Notes: generated by a model from the sequence alone, not told the origin. 64,000 bases of DNA from Bdellovibrionales bacterium CG12_big_fil_rev_8_21_14_0_65_38_15 (GCA_002787775.1 PCUW01000043.1:124001-188000), one strand, 5' to 3'. Positions 50,524 through 60,074 are shown, numbered from the stretch's first letter. Numbers and translations: made by a program.

Positions 50524-51054
50524 TTATGAAATGAATTTCACAGTCTCAGGACTTAAAAATTCATCTTTGTATTTAAGGTAGCTCATATAGTGATTGCCAT
50601 AACCTTCGTATTCTTTCTCAGTGAGCTGGCGCACAACCTTGGCAGGCGAACCCATAATCATTGAGTTGGGAGGATACTTCTTTCCAGGAGCAACGACTGA
50701 TCCTGCGGCCACAACACAATGATCACCTATCTCAGCGCCGTCCAGGATTATCGAACCCATCCCAATCAAGCAGTGATCGCCAATGGTACAAGCGTGAATA
50801 ATCGCACCGTGACCAACACTCACACCTTTACCAATGATGAGAGGAATTTCTTCAACTACATGGAGCATTGAGAGGTCTTGAATATTTGTTCCCTCGCCGA
50901 TGCGAATATCATTAACATCACCTCGAGCGACAACTTGGTGCCAAAGATTTACATTTTTTTCTAGATAAACTCTACCGATGACATCGGCGGATGGAGCAAT
51001 ATAAACACCTTCACCGATGCTTGGTGAAAAATCTTTATAGCTATAAATCGACAT
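50524..51054 (-). CDS. Gamma-class carbonic-anhydrase-like protein
   Basis: A left-handed beta-helix hexapeptide-repeat protein of 176 residues. WHQVVARGDVNDIRIGEGTNIQD, MLHV and VGHGAIIHACTIGDHCLIGMGS hold the Arg/Asp and the zinc-ligand His residues of the gamma-carbonic anhydrase/YrdA group. Trimeric and cytosolic in the family. Its start abuts the stop of the cytochrome c gene, so the two are cotranscribed. Confidence 0.92.
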   Translation of the reverse strand: MSIYSYKDFSPSIGEGVYIAPSADVIGRVYLEKNVNLWHQVVARGDVNDIRIGEGTNIQDLSMLHVVEEIPLIIGKGVSVGHGAIIHACTIGDHCLIGMGSIILDGAEIGDHCVVAAGSVVAPGKKYPPNSMIMGSPAKVVRQLTEKEYEGYGNHYMSYLKYKDEFLSPETVKFIS

Positions 51055-51549
51055 TTATTTTTTTGCCCAAGGAAGCTTAGAAATATAAGCTGCTAAATCT
51101 TTAATGTCTTGAGCAGAAAGAGCACGAATATAAGGCATCATGACTTGGTTAACACGCTCACCAGTTTGCATCGCTACAACTTGCTTTTCAATATACCAAT
51201 CAAACTGGCCACCGATGGCCGGTGCATTTTGTGATTTCTTACCTTCACCAGCTTTACCGTGGCAAACAATACATTTGCCATAAAGAGAGTGTCCGCTTTC
51301 AAGTTGCGGAGTATCGAGGACGACAAGAGGACCTTCTTCTACAGGCTCTTCTTCTTCTGTTGCTTTTTTTAGAGCAGCTAATCTAGCTTCTTCAAGTTTT
51401 TCAATAGTCTCTAATTTCTCATCATGATTTTTTTTAACTTCAGAGTAGGTGAAACTTTTATTATCTACAGTAAGGTTTTTAAATGAGCCAAGTGACATCA
51501 CTAAAACAACTGCAACTAAAAATGAAATAAATAGCACTAACCGAGTCAT
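51055..51549 (-). CDS. Membrane-anchored monohaem cytochrome c
   Basis: An uncleaved N-terminal helix (LVLFISFLVAVVLVMSLGSF) anchors the protein, followed by a charged Glu/Lys/Ala linker of about 60 residues and a class I cytochrome domain with the haem motif CIVCH and axial Met in VMMPYIRAL. It ends with LAAYISKLPWAKK. It should face the periplasm and pass electrons to a terminal oxidase. The ATG with GGAGTGACC is chosen over the upstream GTG. Confidence 0.9.
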   Translation of the reverse strand: MTRLVLFISFLVAVVLVMSLGSFKNLTVDNKSFTYSEVKKNHDEKLETIEKLEEARLAALKKATEEEEPVEEGPLVVLDTPQLESGHSLYGKCIVCHGKAGEGKKSQNAPAIGGQFDWYIEKQVVAMQTGERVNQVMMPYIRALSAQDIKDLAAYISKLPWAKK

Positions 51550-51628
51550 GGTCACTCCGAAGGCATAGTAAGTGGTCTAAGTACCCAGAAGTATAGGGTG
51601 TCTGCGCTGTATTGGCAACACAACACGA

Positions 51629-52171
51629 CTACACCTTTAGCTTAACAAGGGACTTTTCTAAGCTTTCAATATTATCGACGAATTGCAAAAGTGCTACGTG
51701 CTGAGCACTGATAAATCCCTCCTGCTGAGCTCGATTGATGTGTTCGCGCAAGAAGTCATAAAAGCCATTATGATTTAATATAAACACGGGCTTAGCGTGC
51801 AACTTAAGCTGCGCCCACGTTAAGATCTCAAAGCATTCGTCGAGGGTACCAAAACCGCCGGGAATAACAACAAAAGCACTTGAGCGTAAATACATAATTT
51901 CTTTTCGCTTGTGCATTGTATCAACAACCACAAGGTCAGTTAGATTTTCGTGGGCCAATTCCCAATCAACCAAAGATTTTGGAATGACACCTAAAACTTT
52001 TCGCCCTCTCGCAAGACAAGCATCAGCAAGAGTTCCCATGACGCCAACACTGGCTCCACCGTAGACAAGATCGAATTCATTTTTTTTAAAAACTTCTGCT
52101 AGCTCCTGAGCCATTTTTAAATACGTATCTGATTTACCTTTGGCCGAACCACAAAAAACTGCAACATTCAT
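51629..52171 (-). CDS. LOG-family (TIGR00730) nucleotide 5'-monophosphate phosphoribohydrolase-like
   Basis: Rossmann-fold protein of 180 residues. VFCGSAKGK, YGGASVGVMGTLADACLARG and PGGFGTLDECFEILTWAQL contain the family's GGGxxGxMG and PGGxGTxxE motifs. Family members hydrolyse nucleoside monophosphates, including cytokinin riboside 5'-monophosphate in plants. It overlaps tlyA by 4 bp and is translated with it. Confidence 0.92.
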   Translation of the reverse strand: MNVAVFCGSAKGKSDTYLKMAQELAEVFKKNEFDLVYGGASVGVMGTLADACLARGRKVLGVIPKSLVDWELAHENLTDLVVVDTMHKRKEIMYLRSSAFVVIPGGFGTLDECFEILTWAQLKLHAKPVFILNHNGFYDFLREHINRAQQEGFISAQHVALLQFVDNIESLEKSLVKLKV

Positions 52172-52932
52172 CGAGATAACTCCTCAAGATTGACGAGATT
52201 CACTTTCGATTGAATCCCAGGTTTTAGCCAATATAAATATTCTTGGTTACCCGTTTTACCAACGACAGAACATTTACTTGCAGCCATTATACCAAGTCCT
52301 AAACCTTCAGCGCATTGAAATATTTTATACATGGCCTCAAGACGGTATTGTGATGACTTCACAAGACCATTTTTATCAATACCATTTCGGCCAACTTCAA
52401 ACTGTGGCTTAACTAATAAAATTACGTCAGCTTCAGCTTTAATGAGTTTAACCATCACGGGTAAAACTAACTCCAAACTGATAAAAGAAAGATCTGCCAC
52501 AATGACATCGACGAGCTCAGATAAGCTTTCTACGTTTCTAATATTTGTCTGAGACATTTCGACAACTCGAGAATCACTCTTAACTCGTTTATCTAACTGA
52601 TCGGTCCCTACATCAATAGAGAACACTTTATTAGCATTTTTTTCAAGTAAGACCTGAGTGAATCCCCCCGTAGATGCTCCAATGTCAGCACAAACTTTAT
52701 TATTAATATCAACATTAAATTGAGCTAATGCATCTAATAGTTTCAATGCCCCTCGACCTACATAATGTGTCTGAGCTCGAACTTCTAGATTTTCGCCGGT
52801 CGTTAAATAGGATGGTTTTGTTATTCGAGCTCCAGCCTCGTAGACAGCTCCACTTTTAATAAAGTCTAAAGCTTGTGATCTGGTTGAAGCTAGCTCGAGT
52901 TTAACTAATATTTTATCTAATCTATCTTTCAT
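52168..52932 (-). CDS. tlyA: TlyA-family rRNA 2'-O-methyltransferase
   Basis: An N-terminal S4 domain (MKDRLDKILVKLELASTRSQALDFIKSG) and an FtsJ-like SAM methyltransferase domain with GASTGGFTQVLLEKNA and ADLSFISLELVLPVM. TlyA methylates the ribose of specific 16S/23S residues; in some bacteria it is named for haemolysin activity, which is indirect. 254 residues. It sits in an ATGA-linked set with the LOG gene downstream and a small secreted-protein gene upstream. Confidence 0.92.
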   Translation of the reverse strand: MKDRLDKILVKLELASTRSQALDFIKSGAVYEAGARITKPSYLTTGENLEVRAQTHYVGRGALKLLDALAQFNVDINNKVCADIGASTGGFTQVLLEKNANKVFSIDVGTDQLDKRVKSDSRVVEMSQTNIRNVESLSELVDVIVADLSFISLELVLPVMVKLIKAEADVILLVKPQFEVGRNGIDKNGLVKSSQYRLEAMYKIFQCAEGLGLGIMAASKCSVVGKTGNQEYLYWLKPGIQSKVNLVNLEELSR

Positions 52933-53336
52933 TTAAATTCAGGTTTTAAAAATACTTCGATAAGCTGTCCTATATTATCTTTAACCTGAAATGAAAGCTG
53001 TTCACCAACTTCAATATTTGAATCATTACCTATAGCGGAAAGCTCTTTTCCGGTATCTGAAAATACTTTTCCTATCACTGAAATTTTTGAGCTAGGTCCA
53101 TAGATTGTTGGATCAGCAGGAAAATCGACTATCAAAGAAATTTCTACGCCTTCGCGCATTTTAATTTTAAATTCCTTCCTTGGTGGAACCTCTTCTTTTG
53201 AATGAAGCTCACTTAGAAGAGTAATACCTTTATCAATTCCCTTATGGTGAAGAATGCTGACGTTTAATAATAGACGCGCCTTGGCATCAATAGGTAAAAA
53301 GAAAAAGATGAATAGAATGATCGTGGCTGCTTTCAC
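52929..53336 (-). CDS. Small exported protein upstream of tlyA
   Basis: From the GTG at 53336 the protein has a signal peptide (MKAATIILFIFFFLPIDAKA) and a ~116-residue, beta-rich mature part (RLLLNVSILHHK, FKIKMREGVEISLIVDF, EQLSFQVKDN). A longer form from 53384 would overlap the divergent VanZ-like gene and lacks a signal. It overlaps the tlyA start by 4 bp. No family recognised. Confidence 0.6.
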   Translation of the reverse strand: MKAATIILFIFFFLPIDAKARLLLNVSILHHKGIDKGITLLSELHSKEEVPPRKEFKIKMREGVEISLIVDFPADPTIYGPSSKISVIGKVFSDTGKELSAIGNDSNIEVGEQLSFQVKDNIGQLIEVFLKPEFK

Positions 53337-53343
53337 AAGTCTT

Positions 53344-53715
53344 ATGATACCCTTCAAAACATCAATGACCAAGAATACATTCAAAACAAATTTAAAAAGA
53401 AATTTTGTCCTGTTAGCTTATCTAGCTCTTAGTCCGATATTTTTTATTCGATTTGCGCCTTCAAATCATATAAGTGCAATTCCCTTAGATAAGGTCTTTC
53501 ACTATTGTTACTATCTTTTTTTTGCTTTATGGCTTCTTTGGGCAAAAACTAAAGCTCAAAGTACCTTTTTAGTTTTATTTATTATGGGTTTTGCTATTGA
53601 AGGACTTCAGGAGCTTACAGGCTACAGAAGCTATGAGCTAATTGATCTCATGGCAAACACGGCAGGAATTTTTAGCGCTATTGTAATTTTTAAATTAAAA
53701 AATCATCGAGATTAA
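53344..53715 (+). CDS. VanZ-like membrane protein
   Basis: Four hydrophobic segments and the VanZ pattern LDKVFHYCYYLFFAL, GFAIEGLQELTGYRSYELIDLMANTAG. VanZ proteins are small inner-membrane proteins, in one case linked to glycopeptide resistance, with general function unknown. Start could be ATG 53344 or ATG 53365; upstream in-frame ATGs overlap the divergent gene. The 3' end overlaps dapF by 26 bp. Confidence 0.75.
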   Translation: MIPFKTSMTKNTFKTNLKRNFVLLAYLALSPIFFIRFAPSNHISAIPLDKVFHYCYYLFFALWLLWAKTKAQSTFLVLFIMGFAIEGLQELTGYRSYELIDLMANTAGIFSAIVIFKLKNHRD

Positions 53716-54484
53716 CGTCGCCTTCGAAAATCCTTTTTGCTGGTCCAGCCAACCAACACTGATCCGCTATAAATTCTGTTTTTAAAATTCCACCAGCGAC
53801 TTTGATATTGATTTCGTTCCAATTATATTTTTGATTTAAGAATCTTGCTGCGGCGACGGCCCCCGTACCACAGGCTAATGTCTCAGCCTCTACACCTCTT
53901 TCAAAAGTTCTTAGAACGACCTCTCCTTCTTTTAAAACTTTAACGAAGTTTATATTGCATCCTTTTTCAAAGCGCTTATCAGCTCTAAACTTAGGAGCTT
54001 CTTTCATCCAATGAGTAGAAGCTATGTCCTGGTCTTGATTTAGAAGAATAACGGTATGGGGGACTCCCGTATTGAGGTAAAGAGATTCATTTTGAGGATA
54101 AAAGTCAGCAACATCTATGGCGGCGACGTCTTTTAACTCATTCATCGTAACTTTAATAAAATCTTCACTTATAACTTCAGCTTCATAGGCTGCATTTGAT
54201 GCTGTAAGAAATTTTATTTTAGTTTGATGAAATTCGTTTGCAAACCAGTGTGCGCATGACCTTGCTCCATTGCCACACATTTCAACTTGACCACCATCGG
54301 AATTATAATAAATCATTTGAAAATCTGAAGAGACTTCATTTGTTTTTACGATTAAAAGGCCATCGGCACCGATACCAAATTTTCTATCGCAAAGCTTTGC
54401 TAGATCGATTTGCTCAAATTTATGAGGAACTTCACTGAACAAAATAAAATCATTTCCAGCTCCGCTATATTTCCAAAACTTCAT
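53690..54484 (-). CDS. dapF: Diaminopimelate epimerase
   Basis: Converts LL- to meso-diaminopimelate for lysine and peptidoglycan. YSGAGNDFIL is the family start, MCGNGARSC contains catalytic Cys70 and ETLACGTGAVAAAR the second catalytic Cys. 264 residues is usual. No other lysine-pathway gene is adjacent. The gene overlaps the VanZ-like gene convergently. Confidence 0.96.
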   Translation of the reverse strand: MKFWKYSGAGNDFILFSEVPHKFEQIDLAKLCDRKFGIGADGLLIVKTNEVSSDFQMIYYNSDGGQVEMCGNGARSCAHWFANEFHQTKIKFLTASNAAYEAEVISEDFIKVTMNELKDVAAIDVADFYPQNESLYLNTGVPHTVILLNQDQDIASTHWMKEAPKFRADKRFEKGCNINFVKVLKEGEVVLRTFERGVEAETLACGTGAVAAARFLNQKYNWNEINIKVAGGILKTEFIADQCWLAGPAKRIFEGDVNLDDFLI

Positions 54485-54585
54485 GACGGTCCGCCCCTTT
54501 AGTCGATCGTAACACCACGATATAACTTTGGCCTAATATCGACCATTCTAAAAAAACCTAGTATAAAGAGGATGGTAGTTTCAAA

Positions 54586-54662
54586 GGGACATTAGCTCAG
54601 TTGGTTAGAGCTACCGGCTCATAACCGGTTGGTCGTAGGTTCAAGTCCTACATGTCCCACCA
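54586..54662 (+). tRNA. tRNA with CAT anticodon (Met elongator or Ile-k2C)
   Basis: A full cloverleaf: acceptor GGGACAT/ATGTCCC, D-arm GCTCAGTTGGTTAGAGC, anticodon loop CTCATAA with CAT at 54620-54622, T-arm GTAGGTTCAAGTCCTAC, and encoded CCA. It lacks the initiator features (an A1:U72-type mismatch and three G-C pairs are not seen in the initiator pattern). The TTGGTCG variable region resembles tRNA-Ile2, whose C34 is lysidinylated by TilS, so Met or Ile cannot be settled here. Confidence 0.93.
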
Positions 54663-54797
54663 TTTGCTTCTTCAGCACACCTTTTCAACCTAAACAAAAT
54701 TTAATTAACACACAGTTTATTGGCATTCAATCTGTCGTCATTTGCATCCCAAAAACCTTAGTAACTAATAATTTCCCACAAATAAATTAATAATATC

Positions 54798-54824
54798 TAA
54801 GGGTTATATTGTTTTAGCCGATAA
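54798..54824 (+). promoter_or_regulatory. Sigma-28 (FliA)-like promoter for minor-pilin operon
   Basis: TAAGGGTT-N11-GCCGATAA matches the sigma-28 consensus in the complete -10 and five of eight -35 bases, at exact spacing. It lies about 150 bp before the first pilin-like gene in an otherwise gene-free stretch. Confidence 0.65.
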
Positions 54825-54971
54825 ATACAAAAAGAATAGTTTATTGAAATAGCGAACCACCAGTTAAACTTAACTATGGTTATTGAATTAATAATTGATG
54901 ATGAAGCCGACCCGTTGGGAATGCTTACGCAATTCCTTCTATAAAGGATGGAAGTAAAAGTGGAACGTATT

Positions 54972-55919
54972 ATGAACAACCTTCCTAAAAAACTTTTCTC
55001 ACTAATTAGAAATCAATCTGGTTTTTCATTAGCAGAAGTTATGGTTGCAGCTGGCGTTGCCGGAACCCTTGCCTTAGGGACCATGCAGCTTGCAAGTCTA
55101 CATACTCGATCACAAATGACTGATGAGATCATCTCTGCTCAACAAGCTGTTCAGACCGTAATGAAAAATTCTAAATCTTGTAGCTGGACTGTTCGTAACG
55201 CTAATATTTCAAGCTTTGCACCATACGATGGAAGCGTAACACCAACACCAATTGAACTTAGTTCAATACGCAAACATAATGAAGTTACTAATTCTGGTGA
55301 TATTTGGTTACCAACCAGTCCTTTAGCTTCAAACATTTCTCCTGCCAATGAATCAATTATTGATCGTTCGGCCAACTATGTTGTTTTTGGCAATATTGTT
55401 ATGGTTAAAAACATTAGAATTACCAACATAAGAACTGTTGGTGGTAAGTCCAAGCAGCAGGCCGGCGGCTCGACTCTATCTCGTACAGGTGTCGGTGAAT
55501 TAGAAATCTTATTTGCAGTTAAAGACATAACAAAACCTGCCGGAAGTAAAATCAAAGAAATAACAAAACATATACTATTTCCAGTCACCTTCACTCAAGG
55601 TGGTGTGATTGAAGATTGTAAATCCCCAGAAGACATTGGCGTACAAGAAACAGAAGCAGAAATGTGTACAACACTTGGTGGATCAATGTTTAATGATCGA
55701 TGCGTTCAAGCAGAAGAAGTCTTAACTGACGGTGTAAAACGTAAAACATGTACAGATTTGGGTGGATCATTTAACAACGCTGACAATAGTTGTATTCCAC
55801 CTTGGGTTGGTTGTTTATGTAATGGATCAGTTGCCGATCACATGACTGGATTTAGTCCAACAAATGGTAAGCCAATTTGTAAAAGCGGTACTCCACCAAC
55901 TGGCTGTAAGGTTCCATAA
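54972..55919 (+). CDS. Type IV minor-pilin-like protein 1
   Basis: A prepilin leader (MNNLPKKLFSLIRNQSG) is followed by FSLAEVMVAAGVAGTLALG, so PilD-type cleavage after Gly17 and the +5 Glu are present. The ~300-residue mature part is far larger than a major pilin and ends with two copies of a Cys motif, C-T-x-L-G-G-x(5-8)-C (MCTTLGGSMFNDRC, TCTDLGGSFNNADNSC). ATG 54972 gives the best leader; an ATG at 54948 is possible. It heads an operon with two more such proteins. Confidence 0.8.
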   Translation: MNNLPKKLFSLIRNQSGFSLAEVMVAAGVAGTLALGTMQLASLHTRSQMTDEIISAQQAVQTVMKNSKSCSWTVRNANISSFAPYDGSVTPTPIELSSIRKHNEVTNSGDIWLPTSPLASNISPANESIIDRSANYVVFGNIVMVKNIRITNIRTVGGKSKQQAGGSTLSRTGVGELEILFAVKDITKPAGSKIKEITKHILFPVTFTQGGVIEDCKSPEDIGVQETEAEMCTTLGGSMFNDRCVQAEEVLTDGVKRKTCTDLGGSFNNADNSCIPPWVGCLCNGSVADHMTGFSPTNGKPICKSGTPPTGCKVP

Positions 55920-55937
55920 GAAGCGGTGTTAAATATA

Positions 55938-56837
55938 ATGATGAAATTAATAAAAAATATATTGAATAATAAAGGCTTCACTCTCGCAGAGGGGATGGTT
56001 ACGGCCGGTCTGCTTGGTGTCGTTAGTCTTGCCATGCTACAAGGGATTAAAGAAGATTCCAAGACCAAGGCGTACGCAAGAATTAATGATGACATTCAGA
56101 CGATTATGAATTCGATTAATAATAGTATGAAAGATACTGAGGCCTGCACCGAAAGTTTAAAAAATGTTGCACCTGTGCCGAAATCTTCATCAACACAAAA
56201 TACAGTAGCATCAATTAGAGACAATTCAGGATCTTCCATTCTTAGAAGTACTTTACCTGGTTTTGGCACCGCCACAATCACGGCAGGACAAGTTGTTGGG
56301 CCAGGCCTTGCCATTGCCGGCATAAGAGTTGTGAACTTTGCCAACTTTTTTAACGTAAATACTGATCTAGCTGATAATTTGTCAGATGGCAGTACAACAT
56401 ATCGTTATGGCTCAGTTGAATTAGAGGTCCAATTTAGAAGAACTACTGGCACAGACAGACAAACATCGAGCTTTGACAATGCTAAATCTATTACAGAAAG
56501 AACCATCTTGGTGCATGTCAGAGTTCAAGGAACAACCATTTCGAGTTGCGCGAACATGGCGGATTTAACTTCTTTGCAGTTAAAACAACAAATATGTGGC
56601 ACTCGAGTTGTTGACTACGCTGGCAACCAGGTCATTGTTGGCTCATTTGATCCAACTGATGGAACGTGCGCCGGAATTAAAGAAAGTCTAAATGCTATTG
56701 GCTCTCAAAAAATTTGTACCGAGCTAGGTGGTGTTCTTGACGCTGGTGGGGACTGCGTCCCCTTTGGTTCGCAAGGTGGCGTCGTTTGTCCAAACGGATT
56801 CAAGGGAATTGTTAATGGTGTTCCAGGTTGTTTTTAG
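55938..56837 (+). CDS. Type IV minor-pilin-like protein 2
   Basis: Leader MMKLIKNILNNKG then FTLAEGMVTAGLLGVVSLAML, with +5 Glu intact. The mature part has the late Cys motif ICTELGGVLDAGGDC plus an earlier QICGTR. It begins 18 bp after the first pilin-like gene and ends 15 bp before the third. The repeated Cys motif shared by the three proteins suggests a common tip domain. A pseudopilin role in secretion is the alternative. Confidence 0.8.
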   Translation: MMKLIKNILNNKGFTLAEGMVTAGLLGVVSLAMLQGIKEDSKTKAYARINDDIQTIMNSINNSMKDTEACTESLKNVAPVPKSSSTQNTVASIRDNSGSSILRSTLPGFGTATITAGQVVGPGLAIAGIRVVNFANFFNVNTDLADNLSDGSTTYRYGSVELEVQFRRTTGTDRQTSSFDNAKSITERTILVHVRVQGTTISSCANMADLTSLQLKQQICGTRVVDYAGNQVIVGSFDPTDGTCAGIKESLNAIGSQKICTELGGVLDAGGDCVPFGSQGGVVCPNGFKGIVNGVPGCF

Positions 56838-56852
56838 AAAATTAGGATAACT

Positions 56853-57716
56853 ATGTTGAAGCGTTTTATAAATTCACTATCAAACCAAAACGGAAGCTCA
56901 CTAGTTCAAGTGATGGTTATTGCAGGTATGGTTTCGGTTTTCGGACTCGCCGTCATGCAAACACAGAAAAACGTGCAAAGTGTACAAACGACATTACTCA
57001 CCAGAGATTCAAATACTGAATTAAAAAATGCAGTGACGGCGCTATTGAAGTATCCAACTGTATGTCAAATGAACTTATCATATTTCAGTAGAGGCGTTGC
57101 TGTAACAAAAACAGGTCCCGATGATTTTGTAACTGATCCCGACCTCCTATTAATTGATGTTGAAAGTAACCCTGTTTATGTTGCAGATAATACAACCTCA
57201 TATTTTGGAAGATCTAGAATCACAAGGTTTAGAATTGGTCATTATGATGCTGCAAAAAATTTAGCAACACTTAAAATTATAGTTAATAACGTTGCGCCAG
57301 GTGCTAGTGGTGGTCTAAACCTTGGAGCAAAATCTCAAGAAATCGATATTGGTGTTAGGGTTTATTATGACGGCGGTGGAGTACTCACAAGATGTATGGC
57401 CGAAGAGGTTCCTGTAGAGGAATCTTATGCAAACGCCGCAGTTGACACTCAACTATCACAGTTGTGTACCAGTGATTTAGGTGGAAGTTTTTATAATGGA
57501 GATTGTAAAATACCTGAGTATGTAGAGAGATCGGCAAAATCTAAAACTCACGACAATACAACTGCAACAGATAATATGTGCCAAAACTTCGGTGGCGCGT
57601 ACGATCCAGCAACTGGTCGTTGTACTGAAGGATTTATGTCAGGAGCTAAGATTTTCTGCCCTGGTGGTGAAAAGATTAAAGGCTTCGATAATGCTGGTAA
57701 TGCGATTTGCCCATAA
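56853..57716 (+). CDS. Type IV minor-pilin-like protein 3, Glu5 replaced
   Basis: Leader MLKRFINSLSNQNG then SSLVQVMVIAGMVSVFGLAVM; the +5 position is Gln instead of Glu. Loss of Glu5 is typical of the pseudopilin/minor pilin that caps the filament (GspK/PilX-like). The Cys motif occurs twice (LCTSDLGGSFYNGDC, MCQNFGGAYDPATGRC). It is the third gene in the operon; AGGAT precedes the ATG. Confidence 0.78.
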   Translation: MLKRFINSLSNQNGSSLVQVMVIAGMVSVFGLAVMQTQKNVQSVQTTLLTRDSNTELKNAVTALLKYPTVCQMNLSYFSRGVAVTKTGPDDFVTDPDLLLIDVESNPVYVADNTTSYFGRSRITRFRIGHYDAAKNLATLKIIVNNVAPGASGGLNLGAKSQEIDIGVRVYYDGGGVLTRCMAEEVPVEESYANAAVDTQLSQLCTSDLGGSFYNGDCKIPEYVERSAKSKTHDNTTATDNMCQNFGGAYDPATGRCTEGFMSGAKIFCPGGEKIKGFDNAGNAICP

Positions 57717-57727
57717 AAGCTCAATAA

Positions 57728-59305
57728 ATGATTTTTAAAAATAAACTGTATCATTATCGATATTATATTCTGATTTTTTTGCTCATTTTTATAATGTTTG
57801 CGAGTTCAATGTATTCAGGCCCACTTTGGGATGATTATGTCTTTATTTTTGAAAACGATCAAATCATTAAAAATAATAATCCTTTTATTTTCTTCCATCC
57901 ATTCATAAAAGATCATCGAGCTTGGCCATTGGGTTATACTTTTTTTTGGTTTATTTACAAATTTTTTGGTGAAAACTGGATTCTTTACAAGATACTCAAC
58001 ATTTTTATCCACTACATCAATTCAATTTTAATTTTTAAATATTTAAGAAAACAAAATTTTGAATATGCTCTTGCACCGACACTTCTTTTTGCCATACATC
58101 CTCTTCATATTGAGACTGTTAGTTGGATATTTCAATTCAACACTATGATCTCAATAACATTTTTACTTCTGTGCATTGATTATTGGAGTCAAAATACAGA
58201 AAAAATACAAAAAAAGCCCTACCTAATATCTCTGCTGTTTTTCTCTCTTAGTCTTATGACTAAAAGCTACGCACTTTTTGTTCCTTTATATCTTTGGTCA
58301 ACTTTAAAGCTAAATATTAAAACTCGATCAATATTTATTGCTCCATTTATTATCGCGTCCGCCTTAGCCGGATTTAGCACTATCCGCGGCGTAACAAGTT
58401 CGGGGCTAGAAAACCAAAAACAAATTAACTATCAACTCCAAGCTTCAACTCAACAGAATAAACCTAACTCGAAAAGCTTGACCTCTCTAAAGGTTATTGA
58501 TGCTCAGAAATCTAAACAAATTGAAAAAGAGAACAAGCCATTTGTCCTTCAAGAAAGCTTTGATGAAATTGTTGAAACAAAACCAGTCTTAAAAACCGAA
58601 ATTGATACAGATAAAATTATTAATGTTGTAAAAGATAATTGGTTTGACATCATTATTGATCGATATATTGTCATTTCAAATAACTTTGGATTTTATTTTT
58701 CTTCATTTTTGACACTTACGGATCGAAATCTGTTTCAGCCACCTTTTAGTCAATTAAATACTTTTTCGAGCATTTTCAATTTGCTTATATTTACTCTTTT
58801 AATTGTTGCCATTTTTTTAATTACTAAGAAGCACTCACAACGACTTCAAATAACAAAGCAGTATATGATTCTGCTTATTTCCTTATTCATCCCCGTCAGT
58901 GGAATTGTCTACATTCCATTTATGAAGTATTCGCCGGTGGCAGATCACTGGTTTTATTTTGCAGTTATGCCTTTAAGTTATCTCTTGATAGAACTTATTG
59001 TTTATATTTCTGATAGATTTGCTCTTAGAAAGCATTTTCGCTCACTCTATATTTTATTTGCGATTCCGTTAGTCTTTTTCTCAATTGAATCCTTCAGATA
59101 TGGATCGCTATTTAATGATCACGAAAGTTTATTTTTAAGTAATATTGACGCATATCCACATAATGTCTTTCTCTATCGATATCTTGCACAGTTTTATGAG
59201 AAGCAAGGAGACATTAAAAATTCAAAGATAATGATTGAACAGGGTCTAATGTTGCATCCTACTGATATTGGGCTAATAATAGACTGGCAAAGAATAACTA
59301 AATAA
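57728..59305 (+). CDS. GT-C-like polytopic membrane protein with C-terminal TPR
   Basis: An inner-membrane protein of 525 residues with about ten hydrophobic segments. The first periplasmic loop has PLWDDYVFIFEND, a DD-type motif of GT-C glycosyltransferases, and LLFAIHPLHIETVSWIFQFN resembles TMTC/O-mannosyltransferase-like proteins, as does the C-terminal TPR-like RYLAQFYEKQGDIKNSKIMI. It is 11 bp after the last pilin-like gene and 10 bp before the ABC exporter permease, so pilin or surface-polymer glycosylation is a natural inference. A charged ~100-residue central insert is unusual. Confidence 0.65.
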   Translation: MIFKNKLYHYRYYILIFLLIFIMFASSMYSGPLWDDYVFIFENDQIIKNNNPFIFFHPFIKDHRAWPLGYTFFWFIYKFFGENWILYKILNIFIHYINSILIFKYLRKQNFEYALAPTLLFAIHPLHIETVSWIFQFNTMISITFLLLCIDYWSQNTEKIQKKPYLISLLFFSLSLMTKSYALFVPLYLWSTLKLNIKTRSIFIAPFIIASALAGFSTIRGVTSSGLENQKQINYQLQASTQQNKPNSKSLTSLKVIDAQKSKQIEKENKPFVLQESFDEIVETKPVLKTEIDTDKIINVVKDNWFDIIIDRYIVISNNFGFYFSSFLTLTDRNLFQPPFSQLNTFSSIFNLLIFTLLIVAIFLITKKHSQRLQITKQYMILLISLFIPVSGIVYIPFMKYSPVADHWFYFAVMPLSYLLIELIVYISDRFALRKHFRSLYILFAIPLVFFSIESFRYGSLFNDHESLFLSNIDAYPHNVFLYRYLAQFYEKQGDIKNSKIMIEQGLMLHPTDIGLIIDWQRITK

Positions 59306-59315
59306 AGAGTTTATT

Positions 59316-60074
59316 GTGTTTAGAGATTTAACAACAACATTGGTGTTGACTCAGGCTCAACTTAAGGCCAGGTACAGAAATACTGTGGCAGGTATCGTTT
59401 GGGTTATTTTAAATCCTGTTATCATGTTTGGTGCTCAAGCTATTGCCTTTAAACATATTTTAAAAATTACCATTGAAGACTATTATCTCTACTTGCTCGC
59501 CGGGCTTGTTCCATGGATCTTTGTTATTATGACAATTCAGATGGCAACACCAATTTTAGCGGGCTCCGGTCCAATTCTCAAAGCGTTTAAACTCAATCCA
59601 ATTATTCTAATCTTCTCTCAAGTCCTAGATAATCTACTTAATTTCATGCTTGCCTTCTCAATTATGTTTATCCCCATTCAAATGATGTATGGACCTCCAG
59701 CGTGGACTATAATCCTTTGCATCTTGCCACTATTTTTAATGTTGATTGGTATATCGAGTTTATGTACTTCACTTTCACTAACTCAGGTTTTTTATAGAGA
59801 CACAAATTATGTCGTCAACTTCATAACAGGCGTTATGTTTTTTGTTACACCTATATTCTTCACACCAGAAATGGTCGCGACAAAATATGCTTGGTTATTT
59901 AACTTTCACCTCCCCTATCTTTACATCGATGCGTTTCGAGCTTGTTTCTATCATTTTGATTGGAACTATTTTATTTTGGCCCTCGGTAAGTGCTTTTTAG
60001 GAACTATATTTTTGGTACTAAATGCGAAGTGGTCTTGGCATAGGAATAAAAATGAACTCTATCTCAGACTCTAA
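59316..60074 (+). CDS. ABC-2 permease of polysaccharide export (Wzm-like)
   Basis: Six-transmembrane permease of the polysaccharide/O-antigen export type: the start FRDLTTTLVLTQAQLKARYRNTVAGIVWVILNPVIMF is characteristic, as is FFVTPIFFTPEMVATKYAWLFNFHLPY. 252 residues. A GTG start follows AAAGAG. With the downstream ATPase it forms an exporter for a lipid-linked polymer across the inner membrane. Confidence 0.88.
   Translation: MFRDLTTTLVLTQAQLKARYRNTVAGIVWVILNPVIMFGAQAIAFKHILKITIEDYYLYLLAGLVPWIFVIMTIQMATPILAGSGPILKAFKLNPIILIFSQVLDNLLNFMLAFSIMFIPIQMMYGPPAWTIILCILPLFLMLIGISSLCTSLSLTQVFYRDTNYVVNFITGVMFFVTPIFFTPEMVATKYAWLFNFHLPYLYIDAFRACFYHFDWNYFILALGKCFLGTIFLVLNAKWSWHRNKNELYLRL

Noticed and set aside
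53254-53384. Long overlap of the VanZ-like gene with the divergent small exported-protein gene
   Set aside because: Shorter starts (53344 and 53336) remove the overlap and give a proper signal peptide, so the overlap is an artefact of taking the longest frames.
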